A DNA stretch of 64,000 nt from Rs1 sp000416275 (lineage in GTDB: Bacteria > Pseudomonadota > Gammaproteobacteria > Pseudomonadales > Balneatricaceae), in assembly GCA_965243635.1 (NCBI GenBank), contig OZ251574.1, positions 3,782,001 to 3,846,000 on the forward strand. The letters are read 5' to 3'. This document shows positions 46,198 to 55,940 of this stretch, piece after piece. The notes beneath the pieces are model-generated. The model did not search any database. It was not told the DNA's origin and was given only the letters and a program-made list of their open reading frames with translations. The translations under genes and the position numbers were made by a program. The stretch's first letter is position 1. The number at the start of each line of letters is the position of its first letter.

Positions 46198-48252
46198 CTA
46201 ATCTGTAGACAATAGCAGAGCTTTACGCTGCTTAAGCTGCCAGAAGATCATCGGCGCAATAAGTACTAGCCCTATCAGCATCGTCATTATGCCGGGGGCG
46301 ATAAACAAAAATGAAACTAATGCAAAATACCAGCGCTGAGCCATGCTCAAAGGTGCTACCAGATAACCTGCGAAAGCTGTTCCAAGTGTCGCTATACCTA
46401 ACATAGCGCCGATTAAGGTTATGAAGAAAGCACTCCAAGTAAAACCTTGTGTTACCAATAACAGCGCGGGGGAATAGACAAAAACAAATGGCACCAATGC
46501 CTTTGCTATGCCCAATCTGAAGGCTGTATTGCCCGTTTTAAAAGGATTTGATCCCGCTATTCCAGCCGCGGCATACGCCGCCAGTGCCACCGGCGGGGTT
46601 ATATCCGCCAAGACACCATAGTAGAACACAAAGAAGTGCGCCACTATTGGTTCTACCTGTAGTTGAGCTAGCGCGGGTGCAGCCACTGCGACCAAGATAA
46701 TATAAGTCGCCGTGGTTGGAATGCCCGCTCCCATAATGATGCAGGCGAGCGCGATTAACACCAGCGATACAAAAAGTGCCCACTGCTCAATACTAAAATA
46801 GTTTAAGAGCCAGAGATTACCTAACACATCCGCCATATCTGTGGCTGTTTGCACAACCACAAAACCTAAGCGAAAACCAACTCCGGTTAAAGTAACCACT
46901 CCCACTACGATTCCTACCGTTGCAGCAGCTGCACCTACGGCAATAGTATTCTTCGCCCCCAGCGCTACTGCATCCCATAAACCTTTAAATGACAGTCTAT
47001 TGACAGGATTAAGAAAGCCGACTACGACACAGGCAATGATCCCATATACCGCCGCGAAATCTGGTGTACGCCCCGCCAAAATAAAATACACTAAGATAAT
47101 AAGCGGGATAATAGCCAGCCAATGTTGCTTTAACACCACCGCCGCTTTAGGCAATTCATCGGGGTTTAGGCCGCGCAGGCCCAATTTTTTTGCCTCCAAA
47201 TGCACCATGATAAATATACCAAAATAATGCAGCAGAGCAGGAAATAGAGCGGCAGCTAAAATATCACGCAGCGGTACTTCAAGGTACTCCACCATGATAA
47301 AAGCAGCAGCTCCTAAGATGGGTGGGGTTATTTGTCCACCGGTAGAAGAGGTCGCTTCAACCGCACCGGCAAAGTGGGCCGGATAGCCGACTTTTTTCAT
47401 TGCCGGTATGGTCAGGGCACCCGTGGTCACGGTATTGGCAATTGAAGAGCCTGAGATAGTCCCCATAAAGGCTGAAGAAAAAATCGCAACTTTGGCGGGC
47501 CCACCGGAGTAGCGCCCGGCAATCACCATCGCCAAATCGATAAACAGTTGTCCAAGGCCAATTCTAGTTGCTAGCACACCAAACAGTATGAACAGGAAGA
47601 CATACTGCGCCATCACCCCAATCGCCACCCCATAAATGCCTTGATTGGTCATATATAAGTGATTAATCAATCCAAGCCAGCTGGTACCACCGTGCTTTAA
47701 TGCACCGGGAGCGTAGGGGCCGAATAATGCAAAGGCAATAAAAAACATCCCAATGATCGGCAGTGTCGGGCCGACTGAACGCCTGGTCGCCTCTAGGGTT
47801 AGGACCAATAAAATGGTGCCCATCAACACATCAATCGGGGCGGGATTACCGACTCTTTCTGCGACAATTTCAGGGGGTAACAAAGGGAGATAAAGTGCTG
47901 CAGCTACCGCTGCGACACTGAAAAACAAATCGAGTACTGCCACACCATTGATGCGATACCAAGTGTTTGTTGGAATATCAGTGGACTCTGCTCTTTTCCA
48001 AGAGAATAATAAAAACACTAAACCTAATACGAATGAAAGATGCAGACCGCGGTGCAGCAACTCTCTTACTAGGCCAAAACCAGAAGCGTAAAAATGGTAG
48101 ACGGACATCATCACCAAAATAATAGCAGTAATCACCGCAATTACTTTACCGGTAGGCCTAAAAGCTAATTCAGGGTCATATTTACGTTCTATCGCCTCCA
48201 GCTCTGCGGTGCTTAAGTGACGATCAGTTTGGACGGACATACTTGGCTCCAA
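46198..48252 (-). CDS. TRAP transporter fused permease (DctQM-type)
   Basis: A 684-residue inner-membrane protein joining the small and large permease subunits of a tripartite, ion-gradient-driven importer. The N-terminal part (about 30-170) holds about four helices. The large part (about 175-640) has the DctM-like pattern with FSSAFMGTISGSSIANTVTTGAL and TGGQITPPILGAAAFIM, then GIPTTATYIILVAVAAPAL. It pairs with the TAXI-type binding protein encoded directly upstream. The substrate is unknown; TAXI systems often take dicarboxylates or amino acids. Confidence 0.93.
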   Translation of the reverse strand: MEPSMSVQTDRHLSTAELEAIERKYDPELAFRPTGKVIAVITAIILVMMSVYHFYASGFGLVRELLHRGLHLSFVLGLVFLLFSWKRAESTDIPTNTWYRINGVAVLDLFFSVAAVAAALYLPLLPPEIVAERVGNPAPIDVLMGTILLVLTLEATRRSVGPTLPIIGMFFIAFALFGPYAPGALKHGGTSWLGLINHLYMTNQGIYGVAIGVMAQYVFLFILFGVLATRIGLGQLFIDLAMVIAGRYSGGPAKVAIFSSAFMGTISGSSIANTVTTGALTIPAMKKVGYPAHFAGAVEATSSTGGQITPPILGAAAFIMVEYLEVPLRDILAAALFPALLHYFGIFIMVHLEAKKLGLRGLNPDELPKAAVVLKQHWLAIIPLIILVYFILAGRTPDFAAVYGIIACVVVGFLNPVNRLSFKGLWDAVALGAKNTIAVGAAAATVGIVVGVVTLTGVGFRLGFVVVQTATDMADVLGNLWLLNYFSIEQWALFVSLVLIALACIIMGAGIPTTATYIILVAVAAPALAQLQVEPIVAHFFVFYYGVLADITPPVALAAYAAAGIAGSNPFKTGNTAFRLGIAKALVPFVFVYSPALLLVTQGFTWSAFFITLIGAMLGIATLGTAFAGYLVAPLSMAQRWYFALVSFLFIAPGIMTMLIGLVLIAPMIFWQLKQRKALLLSTD

Positions 48253-48327
48253 ATATAATCAAAGCCCTAGAATCTGGGGCTATAATTAGAGAGGATAATG
48301 GGACAGGAGTGTAAGCTCCCAAAAATA

Positions 48328-48354
48328 AATACGGGTACCTTAGGTACCCGTATT
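48328..48354 (-). terminator. Intercistronic hairpin between binding protein and permease
   Basis: Perfect 12-bp arms AATACGGGTACC and GGTACCCGTATT with a 3-base loop, followed on the minus strand by TATTTTTGGG. It lies 18 bp after the TAXI gene and about 75 bp before the permease. It probably acts as a partial terminator or 3' stabiliser so that more binding protein than permease is made. Confidence 0.65.
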
Positions 48355-48371
48355 ACTGAACAATTAAGCGA

Positions 48372-49388
48372 TTACTTTAATAAACCAATTTCTTTATAAA
48401 AGCGTTCCGCACCAGCGTGTAAAGGAACACCTACACCCTTAAGTGCTGTCTCTATCGTGATGGTCTTGCCTTTCGCGTGGCCAACGTCCAATAGCTTACG
48501 GCTCTTTTCATTCCACAGCGCTTTAGTAATATTATAAATTAGCTCTTCGCTCTGCTCGGCACTAGTGTACCACTGCGCACCGACAGCAACTGTTGACGCA
48601 CTCTTCACACCTTCATAAGTGCCCTCAGGGATTGAGCTTTGCGCAAAGAAGCCATACTTATCTGCCAATGCTTTTGCAGCGGGACCATCGATAGGCACTA
48701 GCTTTATTTTCTCAGCTGACGCTAACTCGACAATACTACCAGTGGGATAACCTGCCACAGTAAAGAAGGCATCAATTTTACCATTGCGCAATGCTTCAGA
48801 TGCAGCACCGCCTTTGAGCGCTTCAGCAACAACATCTTTCGATGTTAAGCCATTCGCTTCCAGTATCAGGTTGGCATCCACATAAGTACCTGAACCGGGC
48901 TCGTCTAGAGAAACCCGCTTGCCTTTTAAATCAGCAACAGAGTTAATGCCACTGTCAGCGAGTGCCACTAAGTGAATATGTTCCTCAAAAAGCGCTGCGA
49001 TAGTACGTAAATTTGTGGCGGGCTTCTTGCCTTTCATAGTACCCGTGCCAGTGTAGGCCCAGTAGGCAACATCTGATTGAGCGAAACCTGAATTGCGCAA
49101 TCCAGATAATACTGCATTGATATTATCAACAGAGCCACGAGAAGATACCGCTGATGCAATTAAACCGTCTACTCCACAGCTACCGCCTTTCTCACAAGAT
49201 CTAGACCCAGGAGGCTTGGAGATAGCATTGGCAATAACTCCACCCACCGGGTAGTAAGTATAGGCAGTACCGCCGGTACCAATAGTGAAGAAATTCAACT
49301 CAGCAGCAAATGAAGGAGCGCTAACTCCTCCAAAAATCACAGCAGCGCCAAAAACAACAGATTTAAAATTTTTTCCGAGGTTTCTCAT
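48372..49388 (-). CDS. TAXI-family TRAP transporter solute-binding protein
   Basis: Periplasmic receptor of 338 residues with a signal peptide cut near SFA-AELN. The mature start FFTIGTGGTAYTYYPVGG and the later ADLKGKRVSLDEPGSGTYVDANLIL block (read across 155-180) are typical of the TAXI group. A CEKGGSC pair could form a disulfide. First gene of a two-gene operon with the fused permease. Confidence 0.93.
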   Translation of the reverse strand: MRNLGKNFKSVVFGAAVIFGGVSAPSFAAELNFFTIGTGGTAYTYYPVGGVIANAISKPPGSRSCEKGGSCGVDGLIASAVSSRGSVDNINAVLSGLRNSGFAQSDVAYWAYTGTGTMKGKKPATNLRTIAALFEEHIHLVALADSGINSVADLKGKRVSLDEPGSGTYVDANLILEANGLTSKDVVAEALKGGAASEALRNGKIDAFFTVAGYPTGSIVELASAEKIKLVPIDGPAAKALADKYGFFAQSSIPEGTYEGVKSASTVAVGAQWYTSAEQSEELIYNITKALWNEKSRKLLDVGHAKGKTITIETALKGVGVPLHAGAERFYKEIGLLK

Positions 49389-49431
49389 AGAAACTCCTTT
49401 TTGGTTTTATTTTAGTTTAGTTTAGCTTTAC

Positions 49432-49591
49432 CCTCAATCCGTGGTTTCAAAGTGAATACAGAGCGTAAGGTATTGGTTTTACAGCAGCATTGAATACTAG
49501 CAACAAGTTTAGATATGTCCTGCACCCGTTAAATACCGTTGTAAGGCCAATAGCCTATGCTAAGCGCCGCATGAAAAACCATTGATTCAGG
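49432..49591 (+). repeat. Family A repeat, degenerate
   Basis: Both ends are readable (CCTCAATCCGTGGTTTCA and CCATTGATTCAGG) and the left 60 bp align well (GTGAATACAGAGCGTAAGG), but the interior has changed. Flanks TTTAC and TTGAT do not match. It lies 43 bp upstream of the TAXI start. Confidence 0.75.
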
Positions 49592-50291
49592 TTGATGTTA
49601 ATTAATTTTTAAATTATTTGACAAACTCAGGTTAAAAATCACCACCAATAATAGCCATGCACTATCCGTCTTTAGCAGAAATAGCGACAAAAACTTTGTA
49701 GCGGCCGGGATCTAACGAAGCGTTAAATTTAGAAAATTATTAAACGGTGCCCTATCAAAAAGTTTAATGCCATCAATGATTAAGACCATTAATTTGATTT
49801 GCTGAATATGCCACTAAAAGAGAAAATAATATATAGGTAGATAAAAATTATGCGGATATTTAATAATATAACGAGATGCTTACTACCAATACCGTCTATA
49901 TATCTTTGCGATGATTTGAAATATATCGACAAGTCAGCTAGCAGAGCTAGCACATTTGACAGAAAACGGGGCAAAGACTGGTCATTACTGGCGTTCTCTT
50001 TCGCAAATATAGACCCTTGTACCCGGCAAGATGTGGGACTTGCGCAAAGGCTCCTATGTCATTCTGACAGTTAGGAAACTTGTCAGAATGAGCACTAATC
50101 TACAGTAAAAAGCACAAAACTTGGCCATTGCTAAGTTAACCGGCCATTAGTTACTGGCATTTTCTACTACCGAAAACAGCCCGAACTAGAATAGAGTGCA
50201 AAACTTAATAAGATTTAGAACTCATATATCGATCGAGAGGCCCGAGGCTGCCTCAGGAACCTCCGAATCCAGCACAGTACAAAAAACCAAA
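49592..50291. other. Intergenic stretch with one perfect hairpin
   Basis: A 700-bp gap without a supported gene. At 50060-50090 the arms CATTCTGACA and TGTCAGAATG pair perfectly around an 11-base loop, without a T-run. A/T-rich sequence fills the rest. A 74-codon plus-strand frame (49850-50074) ends in the hairpin and has no other support. Confidence 0.4.
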
Positions 50292-51173
50292 CTAGCGTTT
50301 TCTTGACTGGCGCCACATATCAAAAACAAAGATAAACAATGCCAGCCAAATAAAAGAAAAAGTAATCAATTTCGTTTGGTCTAACACTTCTGAAAATAAG
50401 GTAATTGCCATAATGAACATCATACTCGGGCCAATATATTGAAATAGGCCGATCATATAATAGGGGATGCGCGTAGCCGCGGCTGAAAAAGCCAGCAGCG
50501 GTAAAGTGGTGACGACTCCAGCACAAAGCAATGTTAAATTAAGAGTCAGCGAGTTATCCTCAAGCGACGAAGTACTACTACTCAACTGCCACCAATATAT
50601 AAGTGCGAAAGGGGTAAGAATGGCCGTTTCAGCAAACAAACCAGTAATCGCTTTCAATTTAACTTTCTTTTTAAGCAGCCCATAAACACCAAATGACCCT
50701 GCCAGTATTAGCGAGACCCAGGGAATAGAGCCAAACATTATCAGTTGGATCAACACCCCTAAGGCGGCAATCAGTACCGCAAAAATTTGTAATCTAGGCA
50801 ATCTCTCATTTAGAAATATCATGCCTAAAACCACATTAAATAAGGGATTTATAAAGTAGCCTAAACTTGCCTCCAGCATTCTGTCACTGTTAACCGCCCA
50901 AATAAAAACCAACCAATTGATAGCGATTAAAATAGAGGCTATAGCCAGCACCAATATCTGTTTGGGTGCTTTAAATAACGACAGCACTTGTTTAGCCTGC
51001 TTAGTGATGAAAACCAAAAATAGTAATAGGACGAAAGACCAAATAATACGATGCATCAAGATCTCCCCTGCGGGGACTTGCTGAATCAACTTAAAGTATA
51101 GCGGTGCCACGCCCCATAAGACATATGCGATTAGCGCGTAAATAACGCCTATCTTAAACTCTGATTTTTCCAT
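50292..51173 (-). CDS. rarD: EamA-family transporter RarD
   Basis: A 293-residue inner-membrane protein with ten helices in two EamA repeats. The N-terminal GVIYALIAYVLWGVAPLYFKLI with HRIIWSF, and the late IPYYMIGLFQYIGPSMMFIMA (read across 230-250), match RarD. The role is uncertain: it is named from chloramphenicol resistance, but most EamA proteins export metabolites. A family A repeat lies 29 bp upstream of the start. Confidence 0.93.
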   Translation of the reverse strand: MEKSEFKIGVIYALIAYVLWGVAPLYFKLIQQVPAGEILMHRIIWSFVLLLFLVFITKQAKQVLSLFKAPKQILVLAIASILIAINWLVFIWAVNSDRMLEASLGYFINPLFNVVLGMIFLNERLPRLQIFAVLIAALGVLIQLIMFGSIPWVSLILAGSFGVYGLLKKKVKLKAITGLFAETAILTPFALIYWWQLSSSTSSLEDNSLTLNLTLLCAGVVTTLPLLAFSAAATRIPYYMIGLFQYIGPSMMFIMAITLFSEVLDQTKLITFSFIWLALFIFVFDMWRQSRKR

Positions 51174-51202
51174 GATTGATTAAACCAATTGGTTATTTAA
51201 TA

Positions 51203-51411
51203 CCTGAATCAGTGACTTCACTGCACTACATAGCATAAGCTCTTGATTCTACAGAGGTTAGAAAAATACCCGCTGAACCTATGGGTTTTATGCACGGATG
51301 CATTTACTTAGCGAATGCAGGACGCATATGAACTTGCAGCTAAGATTTTTCAATTCCACTGTAAAACCAATATCTTACACTCTGCATTCACTTTGAAGTC
51401 ACGAATCCAGA
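51203..51411 (-). repeat. Family A repeat, long form, with target duplication
   Basis: A 209-bp copy in reverse orientation with termini CCTGAATCAGTGACTTCA and GAAGTCACGAATCCAGA and a perfect 5-bp duplication TAATA at 51198-51202 and 51412-51416. Confidence 0.95.
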
Positions 51412-51580
51412 TAATAAGGAGTGAGGTAACGAGACAAGAGAACTTAATAGTAGCGGCTAAACCCTTGATCCCAATTTATTTATAGAAGAAGAGCATGATA
51501 TTGCAAGCACCTTTATTTAGCAATACATTGGAAAGAACGAACCACTTGCTATTTTTTTTCGAACCGAAAATAAACATCAG

Positions 51581-51700
51581 CCTGCATCCGTGACTTCAAA
51601 GTGAGACAGAGTGTAAAATATTGGTTTTACCGCGCAATTGAAAAACGCTAGCTACCAGCTCATATGTGTCCTGCAGCTGCCCAACAAGTGCACAACTTGC
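51581..51700 (+). repeat. Family A repeat, left part only
   Basis: CCTGCATCCGTGACTTCA, AGACAGAGTGTAAAATATTGG and part of the long-form segment (CTCATATGTGTCCTGCA) can be read. The right terminus is lost. The stretch 51412-51872 has no gene; its right end should hold the promoter of the KfrA-like gene. Confidence 0.7.
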
Positions 51701-51872
51701 TTAAATATGCCCAAGCTGCCCCCATAAAGTTGATCACTACCTCTATAGAGAGGTACTCGGTAAATATTTAAACTTTGCTTCTTTGTTGTATCGTGTAAAA
51801 TACATCTACTAAGATAAACTTATAAAAACCAAGTTTATACTCAGCCTCAACTAATCTAGGATTTAACTAAGA

Positions 51873-53012
51873 TTGAGCCAGTCGCAACCATTCAGTGATC
51901 ATAAAATTCGTCAAACTATTGAAGCACTCAGAGCCAATGGCCAAAATGTAACTTCATGGGCTGTACAATCCCGTCTTGGCGGTGGTGATTTTTTACGCAT
52001 CCAGCAAATCATCGATCAACTTTTTCCTAATATAGGAAAAATTGCCGATCAGCGACCTGCCTCTAATATGCAATTTTCGCCACAGCAAAAAATGGCGACT
52101 GAAGATATTATAGATAAACAAATGCCCTCTGAAATTGAGGCATCTATGTATCAAATGCAAACATCATTGGGGCAAATGGCCAATAAAATTTGGAGCGACG
52201 CCGCCAGCAATGCCGAGAACCAAGTTCGCGATAAACTTTTCAGTGCACAGCAAGCTCATGATGATGCAGTACAAGCACATGCTGAAGTAGCGGAACAAAA
52301 CCAGCAAATGCAAGCAACTATCAGTCAATTAAGTGCTGAATTAAATGTGCTGGAAGTCGATTACAAAACCTCTGTTGACTCACTTGCACAAGAGCGAAAA
52401 TCACTAGCAGAATTGACCCAACAGAGAGACTCTTTAGAAAAAAATGTTAAGAGCTTAGAAACTGACAATCAAACGTTAGAGCAATCTGCGTTTAATTCCA
52501 ACATCCAAGCTGCTAAAGCTGAAGGGCTCGCTGAAATAATCAAAGAACAGCTCTCTCTCGCTAAACAATCGGAAAAGCAAATACAAAAAGCACTCGATAG
52601 ATCAGAGAAAAAAGTAAACCAATTAAACAGAGAAGTTCACAATAGTAGCCAGTCACTGCGTGACGAAATGCGTGATAGACAAATCCCGCTACACCCACAG
52701 AAAAGAGCAGCACCAGCACCAGCGATTACCGAGCCGCGAAATTATCCAGCCCAAGAGTTACCACAACCAAGTGCGGCAAGCATCCCCACTCCTGATTTTA
52801 TTACCAGCCCTGCAGAAAACCCACTTCCTCAATCGGTATCTGCCAGCCAAGCTACAGCAGATCAAATGCGATCCAATCAAACTAAAGCAATCAAAGATCT
52901 TGGCCACAGTTTAGTAATGAGCAGAGCGAAAAGCCTCTCCCAAGTCAAAACTCGCTCTTTAAGCGAAAAGCTATTCGATCGAAAAAAACGTCAATCAAAC
53001 AAGAATAAGTAA
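51873..53012 (+). CDS. KfrA-like DNA-binding coiled-coil protein
   Basis: A 379-residue protein. Residues 8-55 (IRQTIEALRANGQNVTSWAV then SRLGGGDFLRIQQIIDQL) match the KfrA N-terminal DNA-binding domain. Residues 110-280 form a long coiled coil rich in Gln, Ala, Glu and Lys. A proline-rich segment (about 285-325) and a basic tail (KLFDRKKRQSNKNK) follow. KfrA itself is a plasmid-stability protein that builds filaments on its own promoter; here the gene looks chromosomal and solitary. The start is a TTG because an in-frame stop lies just upstream. The function is not known. Confidence 0.75.
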   Translation: MSQSQPFSDHKIRQTIEALRANGQNVTSWAVQSRLGGGDFLRIQQIIDQLFPNIGKIADQRPASNMQFSPQQKMATEDIIDKQMPSEIEASMYQMQTSLGQMANKIWSDAASNAENQVRDKLFSAQQAHDDAVQAHAEVAEQNQQMQATISQLSAELNVLEVDYKTSVDSLAQERKSLAELTQQRDSLEKNVKSLETDNQTLEQSAFNSNIQAAKAEGLAEIIKEQLSLAKQSEKQIQKALDRSEKKVNQLNREVHNSSQSLRDEMRDRQIPLHPQKRAAPAPAITEPRNYPAQELPQPSAASIPTPDFITSPAENPLPQSVSASQATADQMRSNQTKAIKDLGHSLVMSRAKSLSQVKTRSLSEKLFDRKKRQSNKNK

Positions 53013-53037
53013 CCCGATCGATCTCCGCTTAGCAAGC

Positions 53038-53550
53038 TTAACGACTTCTGACTTTTACGGTATTGTTACGATCTCGACTGCTGCGGATCAGTTCATCATT
53101 AAATGCAAGATTCGATGATTTTGCCAATCGATCGTATAATAAAACATTGACACTAGCGGCTAAATTCATACAACCTTTAGTGGGTACATACACCACTGCA
53201 TCTGCCGCATCCACTAGCGTTTGATTAACACTACTGTCCTCAGGTCCAAAAACATAAATGGCATGCTCTGGATGTACAAAATCCGGCAGTGGCGTGGCGC
53301 CTTCCACCAAGTCAACACAGATTAATTTGCACTGCGTGGTTTTAAAGCTCAACAGGTTTTCGACATGTTCAAGAGGGATACGATTGGCAGCTTGCTGTGT
53401 ATCAGTATTAAAGCGTACTGCTTTATCGTACCTAAGTCCTGTATAAACAACACGATCCGCACTATAACAGCCGGCTGCACGCATGACTGCACCAACATTA
53501 GTAGGACTTTTAGGGTCTATCAAGCCGATAATTACTGTAGATTTACTCAA
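53038..53550 (-). CDS. SpoU/TrmH-family RNA methyltransferase
   Basis: A 170-residue knotted (SPOUT) methyltransferase. Motif 1 is in SPTNVGAVMRAAGCYSADRVV (cut as 15-35), motif 2 is IYVFGPEDSSVNQTL and motif 3 is VPTKGCMNLAASVNVLLYDRL (read across 124-144). It lacks the extra N-terminal substrate domain of RlmB, so it is the short type. The RNA target is unknown. It begins 1 bp after the stop of the hydrolase gene, so the two form an operon. Confidence 0.88.
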   Translation of the reverse strand: MSKSTVIIGLIDPKSPTNVGAVMRAAGCYSADRVVYTGLRYDKAVRFNTDTQQAANRIPLEHVENLLSFKTTQCKLICVDLVEGATPLPDFVHPEHAIYVFGPEDSSVNQTLVDAADAVVYVPTKGCMNLAASVNVLLYDRLAKSSNLAFNDELIRSSRDRNNTVKVRSR

Positions 53551-53551
53551 G

Positions 53552-54265
53552 TTATACTGTCTCTTGTAACCAAGCTTTGACTAAATCAGCTGCTTGGGTG
53601 GGTTGTTCTAAAGGTAAAAAATGTCCGCAATTTAACACTTTATGTAATTGAATATGGCGGGAGCTAGTTTGCATTTCCTGTAAGGCGTTTCGGTCGACCA
53701 ATGTGTCACTATCTCCAAAACAAAACCAAGTAGGCCTAGGCTCTGTTGCTACGATCGAACACAAATCAACCCTTTTAGATAAAGCGCCCAAATGATGAAG
53801 TAGGATTTTTTCATTAAAGCTCAGCGCCATCGCTTGAATAAGCCTAATTAATTCTTGATTGGAGTGTTGGTTTTTATCTAAAAGGCTAACAATTCTACTA
53901 GATTTCAAACCGGTATATGAATATTTGACGACAGTTTGAATGGTGAGTTTTCGCTGGGCTAACTCCTCATCCGGCAGTACTTTAGGCGTATTTGACAGTA
54001 TCATCAACCTCGCCAATTGAGATGAAAAACGCAAACTGACCGCCGTCGCTAAATAACCACCCAGAGAAAAACCGATTAAATTAAAGCATTTCCCATCACT
54101 GGAAAGCTCAATTTTCGCCACTAAATCATCAACAACTTCCGCCATAGTCCCATGATCAATAATAGACAGGTGAACGAGTTGATGATGGCTAGCTATTTTC
54201 GGCCAGAGAAAACTCCACAACGCCCTATTACACATAGTGCCAGGAATAAAGTAAATGAGTGCCAT
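53552..54265 (-). CDS. Alpha/beta-hydrolase fold protein
   Basis: A 237-residue soluble hydrolase. The nucleophile elbow GFSLGG (Ser near 85), an acidic residue in FGDSDTLVDR (near 190) and the histidine in NCGHFLPLEQP (near 217) make a complete triad. The substrate is unknown. It precedes the TrmH-like gene and is coupled to it. A family A copy lies 37 bp upstream of its start. Confidence 0.88.
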   Translation of the reverse strand: MALIYFIPGTMCNRALWSFLWPKIASHHQLVHLSIIDHGTMAEVVDDLVAKIELSSDGKCFNLIGFSLGGYLATAVSLRFSSQLARLMILSNTPKVLPDEELAQRKLTIQTVVKYSYTGLKSSRIVSLLDKNQHSNQELIRLIQAMALSFNEKILLHHLGALSKRVDLCSIVATEPRPTWFCFGDSDTLVDRNALQEMQTSSRHIQLHKVLNCGHFLPLEQPTQAADLVKAWLQETV

Positions 54266-54302
54266 TATTTAAACCACGGAAGCCTTACAAAGAAAATATA
54301 TT

Positions 54303-54462
54303 CCTGAATCCGTGACTTCAAAGTGAATACAGAGTGTAAGATATTGGTTTTACAGTGGAATTGAAAAATCTTAGCTGCACCCGGAGGTTCAGCGGGCATT
54401 TTTCTAACCGCTGTAGAATCAAGAGCTTGCGCTATGTGGTGCAGTGAAGTCACTGATTCAGG
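54303..54462 (+). repeat. Family A repeat, short form, with target duplication
   Basis: A 160-bp copy with perfect 18-bp termini and a perfect 5-bp duplication ATATT at 54298-54302 and 54463-54467. It is nearly identical to the copy at 20920. Confidence 0.95.
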
Positions 54463-54580
54463 ATATTGACTCAATTATAAATAATAAGCAGCTGATTTAC
54501 GAGTAAATAAAATTTTCTGCCACTTAAAGTTTATCACTAGCAGCCAGTGTAAACTGCGACAGCTACTAAGGTGACTCTGA

Positions 54581-54789
54581 CCTTCACCCGTGATTTGACT
54601 GCAGCATATAGCGTAAGCTCTTGACTCCGCAGCGGTTAGAAAAACACTCACTGAACCTATGAGTTTTATGCATGGATACATTTATTTAGCGAATCCAGAA
54701 CGCAGCTGAGCTTGCAGTTAAAATTTTTCAATGCCACTGTAAAGCCAATATCTTACAATTTGTACTCACTTTGAAATAACGGGTTCAGG
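54581..54789 (-). repeat. Family A repeat, long form, with target duplication
   Basis: A 209-bp copy with many point changes (termini CCTTCACCCGTGATTTGA and TGAAATAACGGGTTCAGG), still flanked by a perfect 5-bp duplication TCTGA at 54576-54580 and 54790-54794. It is an old insertion judged by divergence. Confidence 0.92.
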
Positions 54790-54819
54790 TCTGAACAAGT
54801 CATACAAGTCCCCAAAGAT

Positions 54820-55761
54820 TTAAGCGACCGGACTCGGCGTCATTAGATCAATATCCCCTGCTACCTCTGCTTTTAACCACTCCCTGAATGCACTAATACT
54901 CTTTTCCTTCGCCCGGCTTTTTAAACAGATAGCATAATAAGAAAAATCTACCTTAATTTTATCTGCGAAAGGCATCACTAGTCGACCGGCATCAATATCA
55001 GCTTGTGCCAATGCCTGTCGGCCCAATACTATACCGGCACCGGCAATCGCTGCATCGATCGCATGATCGGCGACGTTAAAATGTAAGCCATTGTGCTGCA
55101 AGCTATAATTATCAACCCCCATCAACTCAAACCACTGCTGCCAATTAGCTATTTTAAAGTGATTTTTAACATGCGTGTCGTCATGTATCAAAGTTGTACT
55201 CAATAGCTGCTGTGCCGATAGAGGCTGAATTTTATCAAGAAAATCAGGACTGCAGAGCGGCACCATATAATCATCAAATAATTTTTTCACACAGTGCTCA
55301 GGGTAGCTCCCTGCACCAAAGCGAATCGCCACATCTACATCGTCTATTTTCAGATTAGTTAAGTTCAAAGAAGCCGAAATGCGCGCATCTATATGCGGAA
55401 ACTTAGCGACAAATCTATACAGTCTAGGCGCCAGCCACTTGGCTGTAAATGCAGGACCTGCTGAAACAACGATCACATCGCCGCTGCGCTTTTGTTGCAG
55501 CAAATGCATGGTTTGACTGAGCTGTACAAATGCCTGACTGATGCCAGGATAAATTAATCGCCCATGCTCAGTCAATTCTATAGCACGATTGAATCGCTTA
55601 AATAATTTAATGTCTAAAAATTCTTCAAGCTGCCTTATCTGATAGCTTAACGCGGCGGGTGTCACATATAATTCTTGCGCTGCTAAAGAAAAACTCATAT
55701 GTCTAACCACTGCATCAAAGGCTTTCATTGAATTTAGCGGAGGTAATTTATAAATACTCAT
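54820..55761 (-). CDS. LysR-family regulator, GcvA-like
   Basis: A 313-residue regulator. The N-terminal HTH is LPPLNSMKAFDAVVRHMSFS then LAAQELYVTPAALSYQIRQLEEFL, the pattern of the GcvA group. The effector domain follows, with DVAIRFGAGSYPEH. GcvA controls glycine cleavage in E. coli, but no gcv gene is visible here and GcvA-like paralogues are many. It is divergent from a small gene. Confidence 0.88.
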   Translation of the reverse strand: MSIYKLPPLNSMKAFDAVVRHMSFSLAAQELYVTPAALSYQIRQLEEFLDIKLFKRFNRAIELTEHGRLIYPGISQAFVQLSQTMHLLQQKRSGDVIVVSAGPAFTAKWLAPRLYRFVAKFPHIDARISASLNLTNLKIDDVDVAIRFGAGSYPEHCVKKLFDDYMVPLCSPDFLDKIQPLSAQQLLSTTLIHDDTHVKNHFKIANWQQWFELMGVDNYSLQHNGLHFNVADHAIDAAIAGAGIVLGRQALAQADIDAGRLVMPFADKIKVDFSYYAICLKSRAKEKSISAFREWLKAEVAGDIDLMTPSPVA

Positions 55762-55940
55762 TCAAATACCAGCATTATAATTTCATAGATTATTCTAACT
55801 CTCAATTAAAATTATTTTAACTGAGACTTAGAATAACTCGTTTGTCCTTATCAGTACAAGCCACTAATATTTCAGGCAACTTGCTCTTAACCCTTAAACA
55901 TCCAGATCCAACAAATAAAAGGATCAGCCGGAGAATATTT

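Noticed and set aside
49850..50074. 74-codon frame ending in a perfect hairpin
   Set aside because: No start signal; more likely chance in A/T-rich DNA.
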